A DNA stretch of 64,000 nucleotides, from positions 620,001-684,000 of the forward strand of contig NZ_QEXV01000001.1 in assembly GCF_003122085.1 (NCBI RefSeq), in the 5' to 3' direction. A program made the position numbers and the translations under genes. The first letter of the stretch is position 1. Each line of letters opens with the position of its first letter. Under the pieces are notes generated by a model. The model did not search any database, was not told the DNA's origin, and saw only the letters and a list, made by a program, of their open reading frames with translations. Below, piece by piece: positions 33,942 to 42,673 of the stretch. This stretch comes from Marinicauda salina (GTDB lineage: Bacteria; Pseudomonadota; Alphaproteobacteria; Caulobacterales; Maricaulaceae).

Positions 33942-34398
33942 AATTGAGTTCATACCTATTGATATTTCGATGGACATAATTCATGGCGAAAATATTACGC
34001 ACGAAGATGGTCTTTCATCATTAGGGTACATAGATATACATAACTCTGGAATTGTTCGCATCGAAAATGTCTTCATATCTACATTAGTATTAGATATTCA
34101 ACGATGTATGCAGTTAAAAACAGAAATTTGTGAGGGAGATATCTTTTCGCAAGTCGGCATTTTTACAGTGCGTAAAAGTGCATCGAACAAAATAGATATA
34201 TGTTTAGAAATATCTAGGACTGCTTATCGTGGTCTATTTGAAAAGAATTTAATTTATAAAGAGCTCGCAAGATTTTGGATGCGATTTAATGAAATCGCGA
34301 AGAATGAAAATTTTGATCACATGGTAGATTTTGATTCGACAGGGCTTCCTGTAATCACGCGGGATAGATGGGTAAGGCTTAAAAAACGTAACACATAG
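33934..34398 (+). CDS. AT-rich orphan protein next to the Rhs remnant (possible immunity protein)
   Basis: 154 residues from MHKIEFIPIDISMDIIHGEN, with AAAAGGATG as ribosome site; its start overlaps the end of the Rhs frame by 8 bp. No signal peptide or membrane helix. It looks like an alpha/beta protein (IRIENVFISTLVLDIQRCM, RTAYRGLFEKNLIYKELARF). I do not recognise it. Position directly after an Rhs tip and base composition far below the surroundings are typical of Rhs immunity genes; that role is inference. Confidence 0.65.
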   Translation: MHKIEFIPIDISMDIIHGENITHEDGLSSLGYIDIHNSGIVRIENVFISTLVLDIQRCMQLKTEICEGDIFSQVGIFTVRKSASNKIDICLEISRTAYRGLFEKNLIYKELARFWMRFNEIAKNENFDHMVDFDSTGLPVITRDRWVRLKKRNT

Positions 34399-34508
34399 CA
34401 AATGTATGGTGTCCGGTGGCGGAGCGTATGAGTATGAAGCGTTTGAAAATTCTGATTGTAACTGTGTCTATCAAGTTTGAAATTTCCGAAAACGCAGACA
34501 AACTCATC

Positions 34509-34567
34509 TACGACAATCTCGCCCACCTCGAGCGCGCCGAGCCGGCTGCCTGCTCGCTCGTAGCGCC
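34509..34567 (+). repeat. 59-bp direct repeat, right copy
   Basis: TACGACAATCTCGCCCACCT, CGAGCGCGCCGAGCCGGCTG, CCTGCTCGCTCGTAGCGCC. It lies in the gap 34399-34584 after the orphan gene, which otherwise contains only AT-rich DNA without a recognisable feature. In one frame both copies encode [17 protein letters not shown] before a stop. Confidence 0.75.
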
Positions 34568-34584
34568 CCGTTGAGCCGCCCCGC

Positions 34585-35262
34585 CTAACCCGCCGCGACG
34601 CCGGTCCCGATCGGGCAGGCGACGCCGGTCCCGCCGATCCCGCAATAGCCGTCCGGGTTCTTGGCGAGATATTGCTGGTGGTAGGCCTCGGCGAAGTAGA
34701 ACGGCCCGATCTCGCGGATCTCGGTCGTGATCCCGCCCTTGCCCGCAGCCTTGAGCGCGGCGTCATAGGCCTCGGCCGAGGCCTCGGCGGCGTCGCGCTG
34801 GGTCTCGGTCGTCCAGTAGATCGCCGAGCGGTACTGCGTGCCGACATCGCCGCCCTGGCGCATGCCCTGGGTCGGGTCGTGGCTCTCCCAGAACAGCTTG
34901 AGCAGGTCCTCGAACGAGACCTTCTCGGGCTCGTGGACGACCATGACGACCTCGGCCTGGCCGGTGCGGCCCGAGCACACTTCCTCGTAGGTCGGGTTCG
35001 GCGTGAGCCCGCCGGCATAGCCCGCCGCGGTGACCCACACGCCGTCGGTCTCCCAGAACACGCGTTCCGCGCCCCAGAAGCAGCCCATGCCGAAATAGAC
35101 GATCTCGGCGGTCTCGGGATAGGGCCCTTTGAGCGGCCGGCCGTTGACGAAATGCGTCTCGGCGGTCGGGATCGCCTGGAAGCGGCCGGGCAGGGCCTTC
35201 TCCGGGGGAACCAGCTCGGTCTTCCACTTGCGGTCGTCGAGAACGCCCATCGGGATCTCCAT
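34585..35262 (-). CDS. msrA: Peptide-methionine (S)-S-oxide reductase
   Basis: 225 residues. Catalytic Cys61 in [35 protein letters not shown] and [20 protein letters not shown] are MsrA signatures; C-terminal [18 protein letters not shown] supplies a possible recycling cysteine. It reduces S-methionine sulfoxide in oxidised proteins. A second ATG four codons in has a better-spaced GGAG and may be the true start. Confidence 0.95.
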   Translation of the reverse strand: MEIPMGVLDDRKWKTELVPPEKALPGRFQAIPTAETHFVNGRPLKGPYPETAEIVYFGMGCFWGAERVFWETDGVWVTAAGYAGGLTPNPTYEEVCSGRTGQAEVVMVVHEPEKVSFEDLLKLFWESHDPTQGMRQGGDVGTQYRSAIYWTTETQRDAAEASAEAYDAALKAAGKGGITTEIREIGPFYFAEAYHQQYLAKNPDGYCGIGGTGVACPIGTGVAAG

Positions 35263-35388
35263 CGCGTCGTCTCACCGGGAACATAGGAAGGCGTCGGCCC
35301 GGCGTCATCCTCGCGGGGGCGCGCAACCGGGTTTGCGGCGATCACGTTCCGGTGCAGAGATGCCCGCGCGCCCGCGGGGAGTGAGCCG

Positions 35389-36342
35389 ATGGACTATGTC
35401 TTCGTCATCGCCGGCCTGGTCGTGCTGCTCGTCGGCGGCGAGGCGCTGGTGCGCGGCGCGGTCGGCGTCGCCGGGCGGCTGGGCGTGTCGCCGCTGCTGA
35501 TCGGGCTCGTCGTCGTGGGCTTCGGCACCTCGGCGCCGGAGCTCACCACCAGCGTGTCGGCCTCGCTCGCCGGCTCGCCGGGCGTGGCGGTGGGAAACGT
35601 CGTCGGCTCCAACATCGCCAACGTGCTTCTGATCCTCGGCGCCGCCGCGCTCATGTCGCCCGTCGTCGTCGAACCGCGCGCCTTCCGCCGCGACGGCCCG
35701 GCGCTGGCCGCGGCCATGCTGATCGCGGCGGGCGCGCTCGCCTTCGCGCCGATGGTGAGGCTCACCGGCGCGATCCTCGTCGGGTTGCTGCTGGCCTATA
35801 TCCTCGCCTCCTACCTGATCGACCGGGCCATGCGCGACGCGGCGGCCAAGCTGCACGAGGCCGAGGCCGAGTCGGTGACGCCGCCCGACGGGGCGGCCTC
35901 GGCGCTCTTTCTCGGTCTCGGCATCGCCGGCGTGGTGGGCGGCGCCTGGCTGCTGGTGACCGGCGCGGTGGCGATCGCCGGGGCGCTCGGCGTGCCCGAG
36001 ACGGTGATCGGGCTCAGCATCGTCGCGGTCGGCACCTCGCTGCCCGAACTCGCCGCCTCGCTGGTCGCGGCCCGCCGCGGTCACGGCGATCTCGCCTTCG
36101 GCAATATCGTCGGATCCAACATCTTCAACGGGCTCGGGATTCTCGGCTCGGCGGCGCTGGTCGCCCCGTTCGAGACGCCGCCGCGCGTGCTCGGCCCGGA
36201 TCTCTGGGTGATGCTCGGCGCGAGCGGGCTCTTGATCGCGTTCGCGCTCACCGGCCAGCGCGTCAGCCGGATGGAGGGCGGCGTGCTGCTCGCGCTCTAT
36301 GCGGGCTATATCGCTTCGCTGGCCTGGACGCCGGCCGGCTGA
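35389..36342 (+). CDS. Calcium/sodium antiporter (CaCA family, YrbG-like)
   Basis: 317 residues, about ten membrane helices in two inverted halves, each with the alpha-repeat: GFGTSAPELTTSVSASL with GNVVGSNIANVLLILG, and AVGTSLPELAASLVAA with GNIVGSNIFNGLGILG. These glutamate/asparagine motifs bind Ca2+ and Na+. The start is the ATG following GGGGAGTGAGCCG. Confidence 0.95.
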   Translation: MDYVFVIAGLVVLLVGGEALVRGAVGVAGRLGVSPLLIGLVVVGFGTSAPELTTSVSASLAGSPGVAVGNVVGSNIANVLLILGAAALMSPVVVEPRAFRRDGPALAAAMLIAAGALAFAPMVRLTGAILVGLLLAYILASYLIDRAMRDAAAKLHEAEAESVTPPDGAASALFLGLGIAGVVGGAWLLVTGAVAIAGALGVPETVIGLSIVAVGTSLPELAASLVAARRGHGDLAFGNIVGSNIFNGLGILGSAALVAPFETPPRVLGPDLWVMLGASGLLIAFALTGQRVSRMEGGVLLALYAGYIASLAWTPAG

Positions 36343-36429
36343 ACCGCCGCGACGGCGACGATTTGTCGGGCTGCTCGGCGTGCGCGCCGGGCGCATGGTG
36401 ACGGACGCACGCTTCGGAGGGCCGCGCCG

Positions 36430-38394
36430 ATGACCCTGACCGATAGTTTCGCCGACGACCGCGCCGCGATGGTCACCAACCAGCTCGCCCGCCGCGGAAT
36501 CGCCGACCGGCGCGTCCTCGACGCCATGGGCGAGGTCCCGCGCGAGGCCTTCCTGCCCGCCGACATGGCCGAGTTCGCCTACGAGGACAGCCCGCTGCCG
36601 ATCGCTTCGGGCCAGACCATCTCGCAACCCTTCATCGTCGGGCGCATGATCGAGCTGGCCGAACTCGAACCCGGCGACCGGGTGCTCGAGGTCGGCGCCG
36701 GATCGGGCTACGCCGCCGCGGTGATGAGCCGGATCGCCGAGCGGGTCTTCGCCATCGAGCGCCATGGGCCGCTCGCCGAGGCCGCCCGCGAAGCGATCGA
36801 AGGACTCGGCTACGACAATCTCGAGATCGTCCACGGCGACGGCACGGAAGGCCTGCCGGACGAAGCCCCCTTCGACGCGATCGTGGTCTCCGCCGGCGGC
36901 GAGCTGCCCGCCGCGCTCAAGGACCAGCTCGCCGTGGGCGGGCGTCTCGTCATCCCGCTGCCGAAGGGTAATGTGCAGGTCCTCGCCGTGGTCCGCCGCC
37001 TGAACGCGGACCGCTTCGAGACGGTCGAGCACGATGCGGTGCGCTTCGTGCCGCTGATCGCCTCCGTCGCGGGAGCGGAGAGGGCCGAGGCGCGGCCGAA
37101 GCCGGAACGCCCCGCGGAGGGGCCGTCCGTCGTCATCGCGCGCGCCGCCGAACCCTTCGAGAGCCATGACGATCTCGCCCGCCTGGTCGCGCGCTTCGCC
37201 GACAAACGCGTGGTCTGCCTCGGCGAGGCCACCCACGGCACCTCGGAATTCTACGCCGCGCGCGCAGCGATCACCGAGCGCCTGGTGCGCGATCACGGCT
37301 TCACCGTCGTCGCCGTCGAGGCCGACTGGTCAGACGCGGCCTATTACGACCGCGCGATCCGGTCGGGCTTCGGGGGCCGCGCCGCCGCCGAGCCCTTCAT
37401 GCGGTTTCCACGCTGGATGTGGCGCAACCAGGAGACCTGGGACCTCCTGAAGCGCCTCAAGGCGATCAATGACGACCGTTCGCCGGAGCGCCAGGCCGGT
37501 TTTTACGGCCTCGACGTCTACTCCCTGTGCGAGTCGATCGGCGTCGTGCTCGACTTTCTCGAAGAGGCCGAGCCCGACGCCGCCGCGGTCGCCCGCGAAC
37601 GCTACGCCTGCCTGACGCCGTATTGCGGCGATCCGGCCGCCTACGGACGCATGCGCATCGACGACGGCTACCGGCGCTGCGAGGACCGCGTCGCCTCGGT
37701 GCTCGCCGACATGCTCGCCCGGCGCCTCGCAAACGGCGAGGCGGTGTTCGACGCCGAGCAGAACGCGCGCATCGTCGCCGAGGCCGAGCGCTATTACCGC
37801 ACGATGTATTACGGCGGGCCGTCCTCGTGGAATCTGCGCGACCAGCACATGTTCGACACGCTCGAACGCCTGCTCGTCCATCGCGGACCGGATGCGAAGG
37901 CCGTCGTCTGGGCGCACAACTCCCATGTCGGCGACGCGCGGGCGACCGAGATGGGCCGGGTGCGCGGCGAGCACACTATCGGCCAGCTCGTCCGCCAGCG
38001 TTTCGGCGACGGCGCCGCGCTGATCGGGTTCGGGACCGAGCGCGGCGAGGTCGCCGCCGCCGACGAGTGGGGCGGGCGAATGACCGTCAAGACGGTGCGT
38101 CGCGCCATGGAGGGCAGCTGGGAGCGCCATTGCGGCGACACCGGCGTCCCGCGCTTCCTGCTGGACATGACGCGGCTCGGCGAGGCCGACCGCGAGGCGC
38201 TGACCGCGCCGGCGCTCGAGCGCGCGATCGGGGTCGTCTACCGGCCCGAGACCGAGCGGGCCTCGCACTATTTCGAGGCCGATCTGCCCGCCCAGTTCGA
38301 CGCCTGGGTCTGGTTCGAGCAGACCCGCGCCGTCGACGCCCGGCCCTCGACGCCCGAGGCGGGCGAGGAGGAGACCTTCCCCTTCGGCGTGTGA
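36430..38394 (+). CDS. Fusion of protein-L-isoaspartate O-methyltransferase and erythromycin esterase domains
   Basis: 654 residues. Domain 1 (about 1-215) is PCMT: VPREAFLPADMAEFAYEDSP, SGQTISQPFIVGRMIELA, and SAM motif VLEVGAGSGYAAA from residue 85. Domain 2 (about 235-640) is an erythromycin-esterase fold: CLGEATHGTSEFYAARA with Glu266 and His269, VAVEADWSDAAYYDRAI, and VWAHNSHVGDARATEMG with His496 and His499. All hallmark residues of both domains are present without a stop or frameshift. PCMT repairs isoaspartyl residues; the esterase-like domain may hydrolyse a small ester or lactone. Such fusions occur in other proteobacteria, but the physiological role is not known to me. Confidence 0.9.
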   Translation: MTLTDSFADDRAAMVTNQLARRGIADRRVLDAMGEVPREAFLPADMAEFAYEDSPLPIASGQTISQPFIVGRMIELAELEPGDRVLEVGAGSGYAAAVMSRIAERVFAIERHGPLAEAAREAIEGLGYDNLEIVHGDGTEGLPDEAPFDAIVVSAGGELPAALKDQLAVGGRLVIPLPKGNVQVLAVVRRLNADRFETVEHDAVRFVPLIASVAGAERAEARPKPERPAEGPSVVIARAAEPFESHDDLARLVARFADKRVVCLGEATHGTSEFYAARAAITERLVRDHGFTVVAVEADWSDAAYYDRAIRSGFGGRAAAEPFMRFPRWMWRNQETWDLLKRLKAINDDRSPERQAGFYGLDVYSLCESIGVVLDFLEEAEPDAAAVARERYACLTPYCGDPAAYGRMRIDDGYRRCEDRVASVLADMLARRLANGEAVFDAEQNARIVAEAERYYRTMYYGGPSSWNLRDQHMFDTLERLLVHRGPDAKAVVWAHNSHVGDARATEMGRVRGEHTIGQLVRQRFGDGAALIGFGTERGEVAAADEWGGRMTVKTVRRAMEGSWERHCGDTGVPRFLLDMTRLGEADREALTAPALERAIGVVYRPETERASHYFEADLPAQFDAWVWFEQTRAVDARPSTPEAGEEETFPFGV

Positions 38395-38471
38395 GGCGTC
38401 GCGCGCTCGCGGCTTGGCGCGGCGCGCCGGGCGGGGTTTAAATCGCGGCTGCGCTTTTCCAAGGGGGGCAC

Positions 38472-40007
38472 ATGCCGGACGCCGAACCCGCCGCCGGCGT
38501 CATTCTCGCGACGCTCGTGGTCTACAAGCTCGTCCTCGTCGGCATCGGCGTGTGGGCGGCCCATCTCAACAAGGACGAATCCGACTTCTTCCTCGGCGGC
38601 CGCGGGCTCGGCCCGTGGGTGGCGGGGCTGTCCTACGCCGCCTCGACCTCGTCGGCCTGGGTGCTGCTGGGCTATTCCGGCTTCATCTATGTCGCCGGCG
38701 TCTCCGCGCTGTGGATGGCGCCGGGGATCCTGGCGGCCTACGTCGTGATCTGGCTCGGCTTCGGCCCGCGGCTGAGGCGCGAGACCGCCGAACGCGGCCA
38801 TGTCACGCTCAGCGACTTCCTCGCCGCCGAATCCGGCCCGGTCTGGCGGACGGCGATTCCCGTGCTCGCGGGCGGGCTCGTCCTGTTCGCCTTCGTGTTC
38901 TACATCGCCGCCCAGTTCGGCGCCGCGGCGATCGCGTTCGAGAGCCAGCTCGGGCTGGGCGGAACCGAAAGCGTGCTGCTCGGCGCGGCGGTGATCCTCG
39001 TCTACGGGCTGCTCGGCGGGTTCTGGGCGGTGTCGGTCACCGACATGGTCCAGGGCGCGATGATGGCGATCATCGCCGTCCTCCTGCCGACGCTGGCGCT
39101 GATCGCGGCGGGCGGGCCGGCCGGCGTCTGGGCGACGCTCTCCGAGACCATGCCGCCGGCCTATCTCGACTGGGCGGGCGGGCGCGCCGGTTTCGTCGTG
39201 CTCGGTTTCGCCGGCGGCCTGGCCGCCATCGGTCTCGGCGCGCTCGGCCAGCCCCACCTGATGGCGCGCCTGATGGCGGTGAAGGACGAGGCCTCGCGCC
39301 GGCGCGGCTTCGCCGTGGCGATGAGCTGGGGCGTGATCGTCCATCTCGGCATGGCCGTGCTGGCGCTGTCGGGCCGCGCGCTCGTCGCCGACATGGCCGA
39401 CGCCGAGGCGCTGTTCTACGAACTCGCCGCGCGCTTGCTGCCCGGCGTGCTGGCGGGCCTCGTCATCGCCGCGGTGCTGTCGGCGGTGATGAGCACGGTG
39501 GACTCGCTGCTGGTCGCAGCCTCGGCGGCGGCGGCCCACGACCTGCGGATCGTCCGCGTGCTGAAGGGACGGGAGGTGCTGATCAGCCGCATCGTCATGG
39601 CGACGATCTGCGCGCTCGCGGTCGGGCTCACCCTGACGCTGCCCGCGACCATCTTCGACCGCGTGCTGTTCTCCTGGTCGGCGCTGGGCGCGGCGTTCGG
39701 GCCGGTCATCCTCGCCCGCGTCGTCGGCGTGGAGCCGCGCGGCTGGGCGATCTTCGCCTCGATCCTCGCCGGCTTCTCCATGACCGTCGTGTTCTACGTG
39801 TCGGGGCAGATCGGGGTCGAGGCCATGGGCGAGGGCCCGCCCCGCGCGCTGGCGAGGCTCGCCGCGATTCCGGGCGATCCGTTCGAGCGGATCGCGCCGT
39901 GGATCCTTCCGACCCTTCTGTGCTTCGGGTTCCGCCAGCCGCGCCCGGTCGCTCAGGAGCCGGAGGCCTCGCGCACCAGCGGCGCCTCGACGGGCTCGGC
40001 CGGCTGA
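38472..40007 (+). CDS. putP: Sodium/proline symporter (SSS family)
   Basis: 511 residues with about 13 helices. PutP features: KDESDFFLGGRGLGPWVAGL, SYAASTSSAWVLLGYSGFIY, the Na+-site region LGQPHLMARLMAVKDE and VLSAVMSTVDSLLVAAS with its serine/threonine cluster. Takes up L-proline with Na+. A GGGGGGC stretch 5 bp before the ATG is the ribosome site. The 3' end overlaps the convergent hypothetical gene by 55 bp. Confidence 0.93.
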   Translation: MPDAEPAAGVILATLVVYKLVLVGIGVWAAHLNKDESDFFLGGRGLGPWVAGLSYAASTSSAWVLLGYSGFIYVAGVSALWMAPGILAAYVVIWLGFGPRLRRETAERGHVTLSDFLAAESGPVWRTAIPVLAGGLVLFAFVFYIAAQFGAAAIAFESQLGLGGTESVLLGAAVILVYGLLGGFWAVSVTDMVQGAMMAIIAVLLPTLALIAAGGPAGVWATLSETMPPAYLDWAGGRAGFVVLGFAGGLAAIGLGALGQPHLMARLMAVKDEASRRRGFAVAMSWGVIVHLGMAVLALSGRALVADMADAEALFYELAARLLPGVLAGLVIAAVLSAVMSTVDSLLVAASAAAAHDLRIVRVLKGREVLISRIVMATICALAVGLTLTLPATIFDRVLFSWSALGAAFGPVILARVVGVEPRGWAIFASILAGFSMTVVFYVSGQIGVEAMGEGPPRALARLAAIPGDPFERIAPWILPTLLCFGFRQPRPVAQEPEASRTSGASTGSAG

Positions 40008-40693
40008 GGCGCGTCGTCCTCGCGCGGGCGGAAGGGCACGGTATTGGCCGGCCCGGCGTCCGTCTCTGCGGGGCGCTTGCGCAGGACCGAGGGCAGGGTC
40101 AGCACGCTCGCCGGGCCGTCCTCCTTGATCTCGCCGGTGGCCCGGGCGAGCAGGGCGCGCTGGGTGAGCATGCGCGGGAAGTCGTAGGGCGGATTGTAGA
40201 GCTTGAGCCCGCAGCGCCGGCGCACCGACTGGGCGAGATCCCACGCGTCGGCGCCGCACACGCCGCATTCCTCGACGAAGATGCTCTGGCCGGCCTCGAC
40301 ATCGTCGTGGGTCGCCGCGCGCACCCGCAGATTGGCGGTCGCCAGCGCGTTGCGGAAGGTGAGCAGCCGGTCGGCGAGCTCCGGCTCCAGGTCCAGCCAG
40401 CCCTCGCCGTCGGGATACTCGGCGAGATCGGGCAGGCGCCGGCCGCGCCGGCCCACCGCCCCGCCGGTTTCCTCGAACACCTCGCACTCGTGGATGGCGC
40501 CGTAGCAGGCCTGCGAGAAGCGTTCGAGCTGGACGGCGACGCGCAGGCCGAGATGGGCGAGCCGCCCGCGCCGGTTCACCCGCTTCCGCCAGACCGAAGC
40601 GGATGCGTTCACCAAGCCGGCCGCCAGCGCGCCGCCGCCGCCGGCGGCGAGCGCGAGAGTGAGCATGCCGAGAGCGCCCGGGTCGTACATCAT
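39953..40693 (-). CDS. Hypothetical protein with N-terminal membrane anchor and cysteine pair
   Basis: 246 residues from MMYDPGALGMLTLALAAGGG, a hydrophobic anchor; the open frame extends 66 codons upstream but crosses a CtrA-like site and lacks a signal. The cytoplasmic or periplasmic part has AVQLERFSQACYGAIHECEV, a DDVEAGQSIFVEECGVCGAD segment with Cys-x-x-Cys, and CGLKLYNPPYDFPRMLTQRA. A proline-rich tail ends it. No recognised family; metal or redox binding by the CGVC motif is a guess. Confidence 0.65.
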   Translation of the reverse strand: MMYDPGALGMLTLALAAGGGGALAAGLVNASASVWRKRVNRRGRLAHLGLRVAVQLERFSQACYGAIHECEVFEETGGAVGRRGRRLPDLAEYPDGEGWLDLEPELADRLLTFRNALATANLRVRAATHDDVEAGQSIFVEECGVCGADAWDLAQSVRRRCGLKLYNPPYDFPRMLTQRALLARATGEIKEDGPASVLTLPSVLRKRPAETDAGPANTVPFRPREDDAPQPAEPVEAPLVREASGS

Positions 40694-40773
40694 CGCTGCG
40701 TCCTGATCAGCTCCTGCGGGGACCCGCCGGAGGGCGGGCAAACTAGGCCGACGATGCGCGCATCGCAAAGGCG

Positions 40774-40977
40774 TTAACCATGCTGCACGGAGGCCGTTCC
40801 GAATGAACGCTAGCCCGAGTCGGGGGCGCGCCTGTCGGAAATCGCAAGGACGGCGAGGGCTTTGGTCTATTTCGCAAGTCTTTGGACGCACGAAGAAACG
40901 CGCCGGTGCCGCCGTCTGCGTTAACCATTTTCTTGTGGAAAAAGCTTGATAGAAAGGTTTTATTCATTTTTAACCAT
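40774..40977 (+). promoter_or_regulatory. Cluster of three TTAACCAT (CtrA-like) half-sites before the SPOR genes
   Basis: Exact TTAACCAT at 40774-40781, 40921-40928 and 40970-40977, all on the plus strand, in the 317-bp gap 40694-41010 between a divergent hypothetical gene and the first SPOR gene. In Caulobacterales CtrA binds TTAA-N7-TTAA and frequently TTAACCAT half-sites. The cluster suggests cell-cycle control of the division-associated SPOR genes. The rest of the gap shows no gene. Confidence 0.5.
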
Positions 40978-41010
40978 GCGCCTCTGGGGCGAATCGGGAC
41001 GGGCGATCGC

Positions 41011-41427
41011 ATGATCGGGATTCTCGACATCACCGCCGCCGCCGCCGCGCTGATCGCGGCCGCGGATGACGCGCCGGACGCCGGGACCGCCGTCGGCGCC
41101 CGGGTGATCCGGATGGCGTCGGTCAACGCGACGAGCGACGCCATGCGCGTGAGCTATGTCGACGAACTCGCTGCGCAACCGCCCTGGCAGGTCCAGGTGG
41201 GCGCCTATCGCTCGCGCGAGGAGGCCGAGGCGGCCTGGAGTCGACTGTCGGCGCAGCATGACGCGCTGCTGGATGGGCTGGCGCCGGCGATCTCCGAGGT
41301 CGAGCTCGACTCGCGTGGCGCGTTCGTCCGCTTGCGGGTCGAGGGATATCCCTCGCGGAGCGGCGCCGTCGATCTTTGCGAAGACCTGCGCGCGGCCGGC
41401 GGCGAGTGTTTCGTGGCGCATCGCTGA
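41011..41427 (+). CDS. SPOR domain-containing protein
   Basis: 138 residues beginning MIGILDITAAAAALIAAADD, a weak hydrophobic leader. The SPOR domain covers about 60-138: PWQVQVGAYRSREEAEAAWS, then LRVEGYPSRSGAVDLCEDLR and a cysteine pair CEDLRAAGGECF. SPOR domains bind denuded glycan at division septa. A frame with a TTG start 43 codons upstream is open but contains two CtrA-like sites and is rejected. Confidence 0.8.
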   Translation: MIGILDITAAAAALIAAADDAPDAGTAVGARVIRMASVNATSDAMRVSYVDELAAQPPWQVQVGAYRSREEAEAAWSRLSAQHDALLDGLAPAISEVELDSRGAFVRLRVEGYPSRSGAVDLCEDLRAAGGECFVAHR

Positions 41428-41448
41428 CCGACCCGACGAATGGTCGGT
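41427..41448 (+). terminator. Short hairpin after the first SPOR gene
   Basis: ACCGACC and GGTCGGT pair around CGACGAAT, followed by TCGCCTTTGGG. A 7-bp stem with few T residues; it may attenuate rather than end transcription into the next SPOR gene 67 bp on. Confidence 0.35.
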
Positions 41449-41514
41449 TCGCCTTTGGGAAGGCGAGGTTGCATGCGATACTTTCGCTGTTTTCGCGCCC
41501 TGCGGGAATTTCCG

Positions 41515-42165
41515 ATGACCGGGTTTCGCCCCCTCGCGTTGATCGCCGCCTCCGGTCTTCTCGCCGGCTGCGGGGAGAACGTTGATCTCCTCTACTATCC
41601 CGAGGGCGCGGATCGACGGGAGGTGCGGGTCGTCCGCGACCTTCCCAGCTTTCAGGCGTGCGAGCGCCGGGCCCGCGAGATCGCCGACGCGCTGAGCGAG
41701 GCTCGGCGAGCCCGCGCCGAATTCGAATGCGGGCTGGGCGCTCACGACCATCCGAATTTCGGGAGACGCTACGAGGAACGCGTCGAGCCGGCGATCGAGT
41801 TCGAGAGTGAGGCGCGCGACCGGTCCGCGCCGGAGCCGCAGCGGCGGCTGGACCTCTCGGGCGCGGCGTTCGCCGACGAGGCGGAGCCCGCGGTCCGCCG
41901 GTCCGGGCCCTGGCAGGTGCAGTTGGCGTCGTTCCGCGACACGGCTGCGGCCCGGGACCACGCGCTCGATTTCATCGCGCGCAACGAGGAGCTCGTGGCC
42001 GACCGGCCATTGCGGATCTTCGCCACCGATCTCGGGGACGCGGGCGTCTATCACCGGGTGAGGCTGACCGGCTTCGCCGACTCCGGCGAAGCCCGTCGGA
42101 CCTGCGAGAGCCTTCGCGCGGGCGGGCTGGACTGCTTTGTCGCGCGCGCTGCACAGGCCGGTTGA
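41515..42165 (+). CDS. SPOR domain-containing lipoprotein
   Basis: 216 residues from MTGFRPLALIAASGLLAGCG, a clean lipoprotein signal with Cys19; a start 14 codons earlier (after GGCGAGG) is the alternative. The middle region contains VVRDLPSFQACERRAREIAD. The SPOR domain at about 140-212 reads PWQVQLASFRDTAAARDHAL and VRLTGFADSGEARRTCESLR with GGLDCFVA, closely parallel to the upstream SPOR protein, cysteines included. Probably outer-membrane anchored, binding septal murein. Confidence 0.82.
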   Translation: MTGFRPLALIAASGLLAGCGENVDLLYYPEGADRREVRVVRDLPSFQACERRAREIADALSEARRARAEFECGLGAHDHPNFGRRYEERVEPAIEFESEARDRSAPEPQRRLDLSGAAFADEAEPAVRRSGPWQVQLASFRDTAAARDHALDFIARNEELVADRPLRIFATDLGDAGVYHRVRLTGFADSGEARRTCESLRAGGLDCFVARAAQAG

Positions 42166-42183
42166 GGCCGGAAGGGCCGATGA

Positions 42184-42672
42184 TCAGACGTGAACGGCCA
42201 GCGCCGTCGCCGCGGCGCCGGCGAAAATGGCCACGCCGTAGGGCAGGCGGGTTTTCGATATCGCCTTGTCCGGGTCCGGCGCCGCCTGGCTGATGCGTTG
42301 GCGGATCCACAGCGCGGCGAGCACGCCGCCGGCGAGCAGACCGCCCGCAATGGCCACGGCGACGGCGAGAGTCGCGAAGATCCCCGGCGGCGTCCACAGC
42401 GCCAGCGCGGCGAACAGCTTGACGTCGCCGCCGCCCATCAGCCGGAACATGAACATCCCGAACCCGACGCCGAAGCCGATCACGGTCGACAGCACGTGCC
42501 AGCCGATCTGGGCCGGGCCGTAACCGGCCAGCGGAATGGCGAGGAGAAACAGCGCCGCGACGACGATCGGGAAGGCGTTCGGGATGGTGTAGGAGCGGAC
42601 ATCCGACACGGCGGCCGCCGCGACGATCGCCAGCAGCACGCCCGTCAGCCAGACCGGAACGTCCGGCGTCAC
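42184..42672 (-). CDS. cpaA: Prepilin peptidase CpaA/TadV (A24 family)
   Basis: 162 residues from a GTG immediately after the tadD stop (one base between). Membrane protein with the two aspartates of the family: SDVRSYTIPNAFP after the first helix and MGGGDVKLFAALALW (GxGD). It cleaves and may methylate Flp prepilin and TadE/F pseudopilins. The longer open frame upstream lies in tadD and is not coding. It is the last gene of the Tad operon. Confidence 0.92.
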   Translation of the reverse strand: MTPDVPVWLTGVLLAIVAAAAVSDVRSYTIPNAFPIVVAALFLLAIPLAGYGPAQIGWHVLSTVIGFGVGFGMFMFRLMGGGDVKLFAALALWTPPGIFATLAVAVAIAGGLLAGGVLAALWIRQRISQAAPDPDKAISKTRLPYGVAIFAGAAATALAVHV

Positions 42673-42673
42673 G

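Noticed and set aside
40882-41010. N-terminal extension of the first SPOR protein from a TTG
   Set aside because: Contains two TTAACCAT sites and an AT-rich promoter-like stretch; no ribosome site precedes the TTG.
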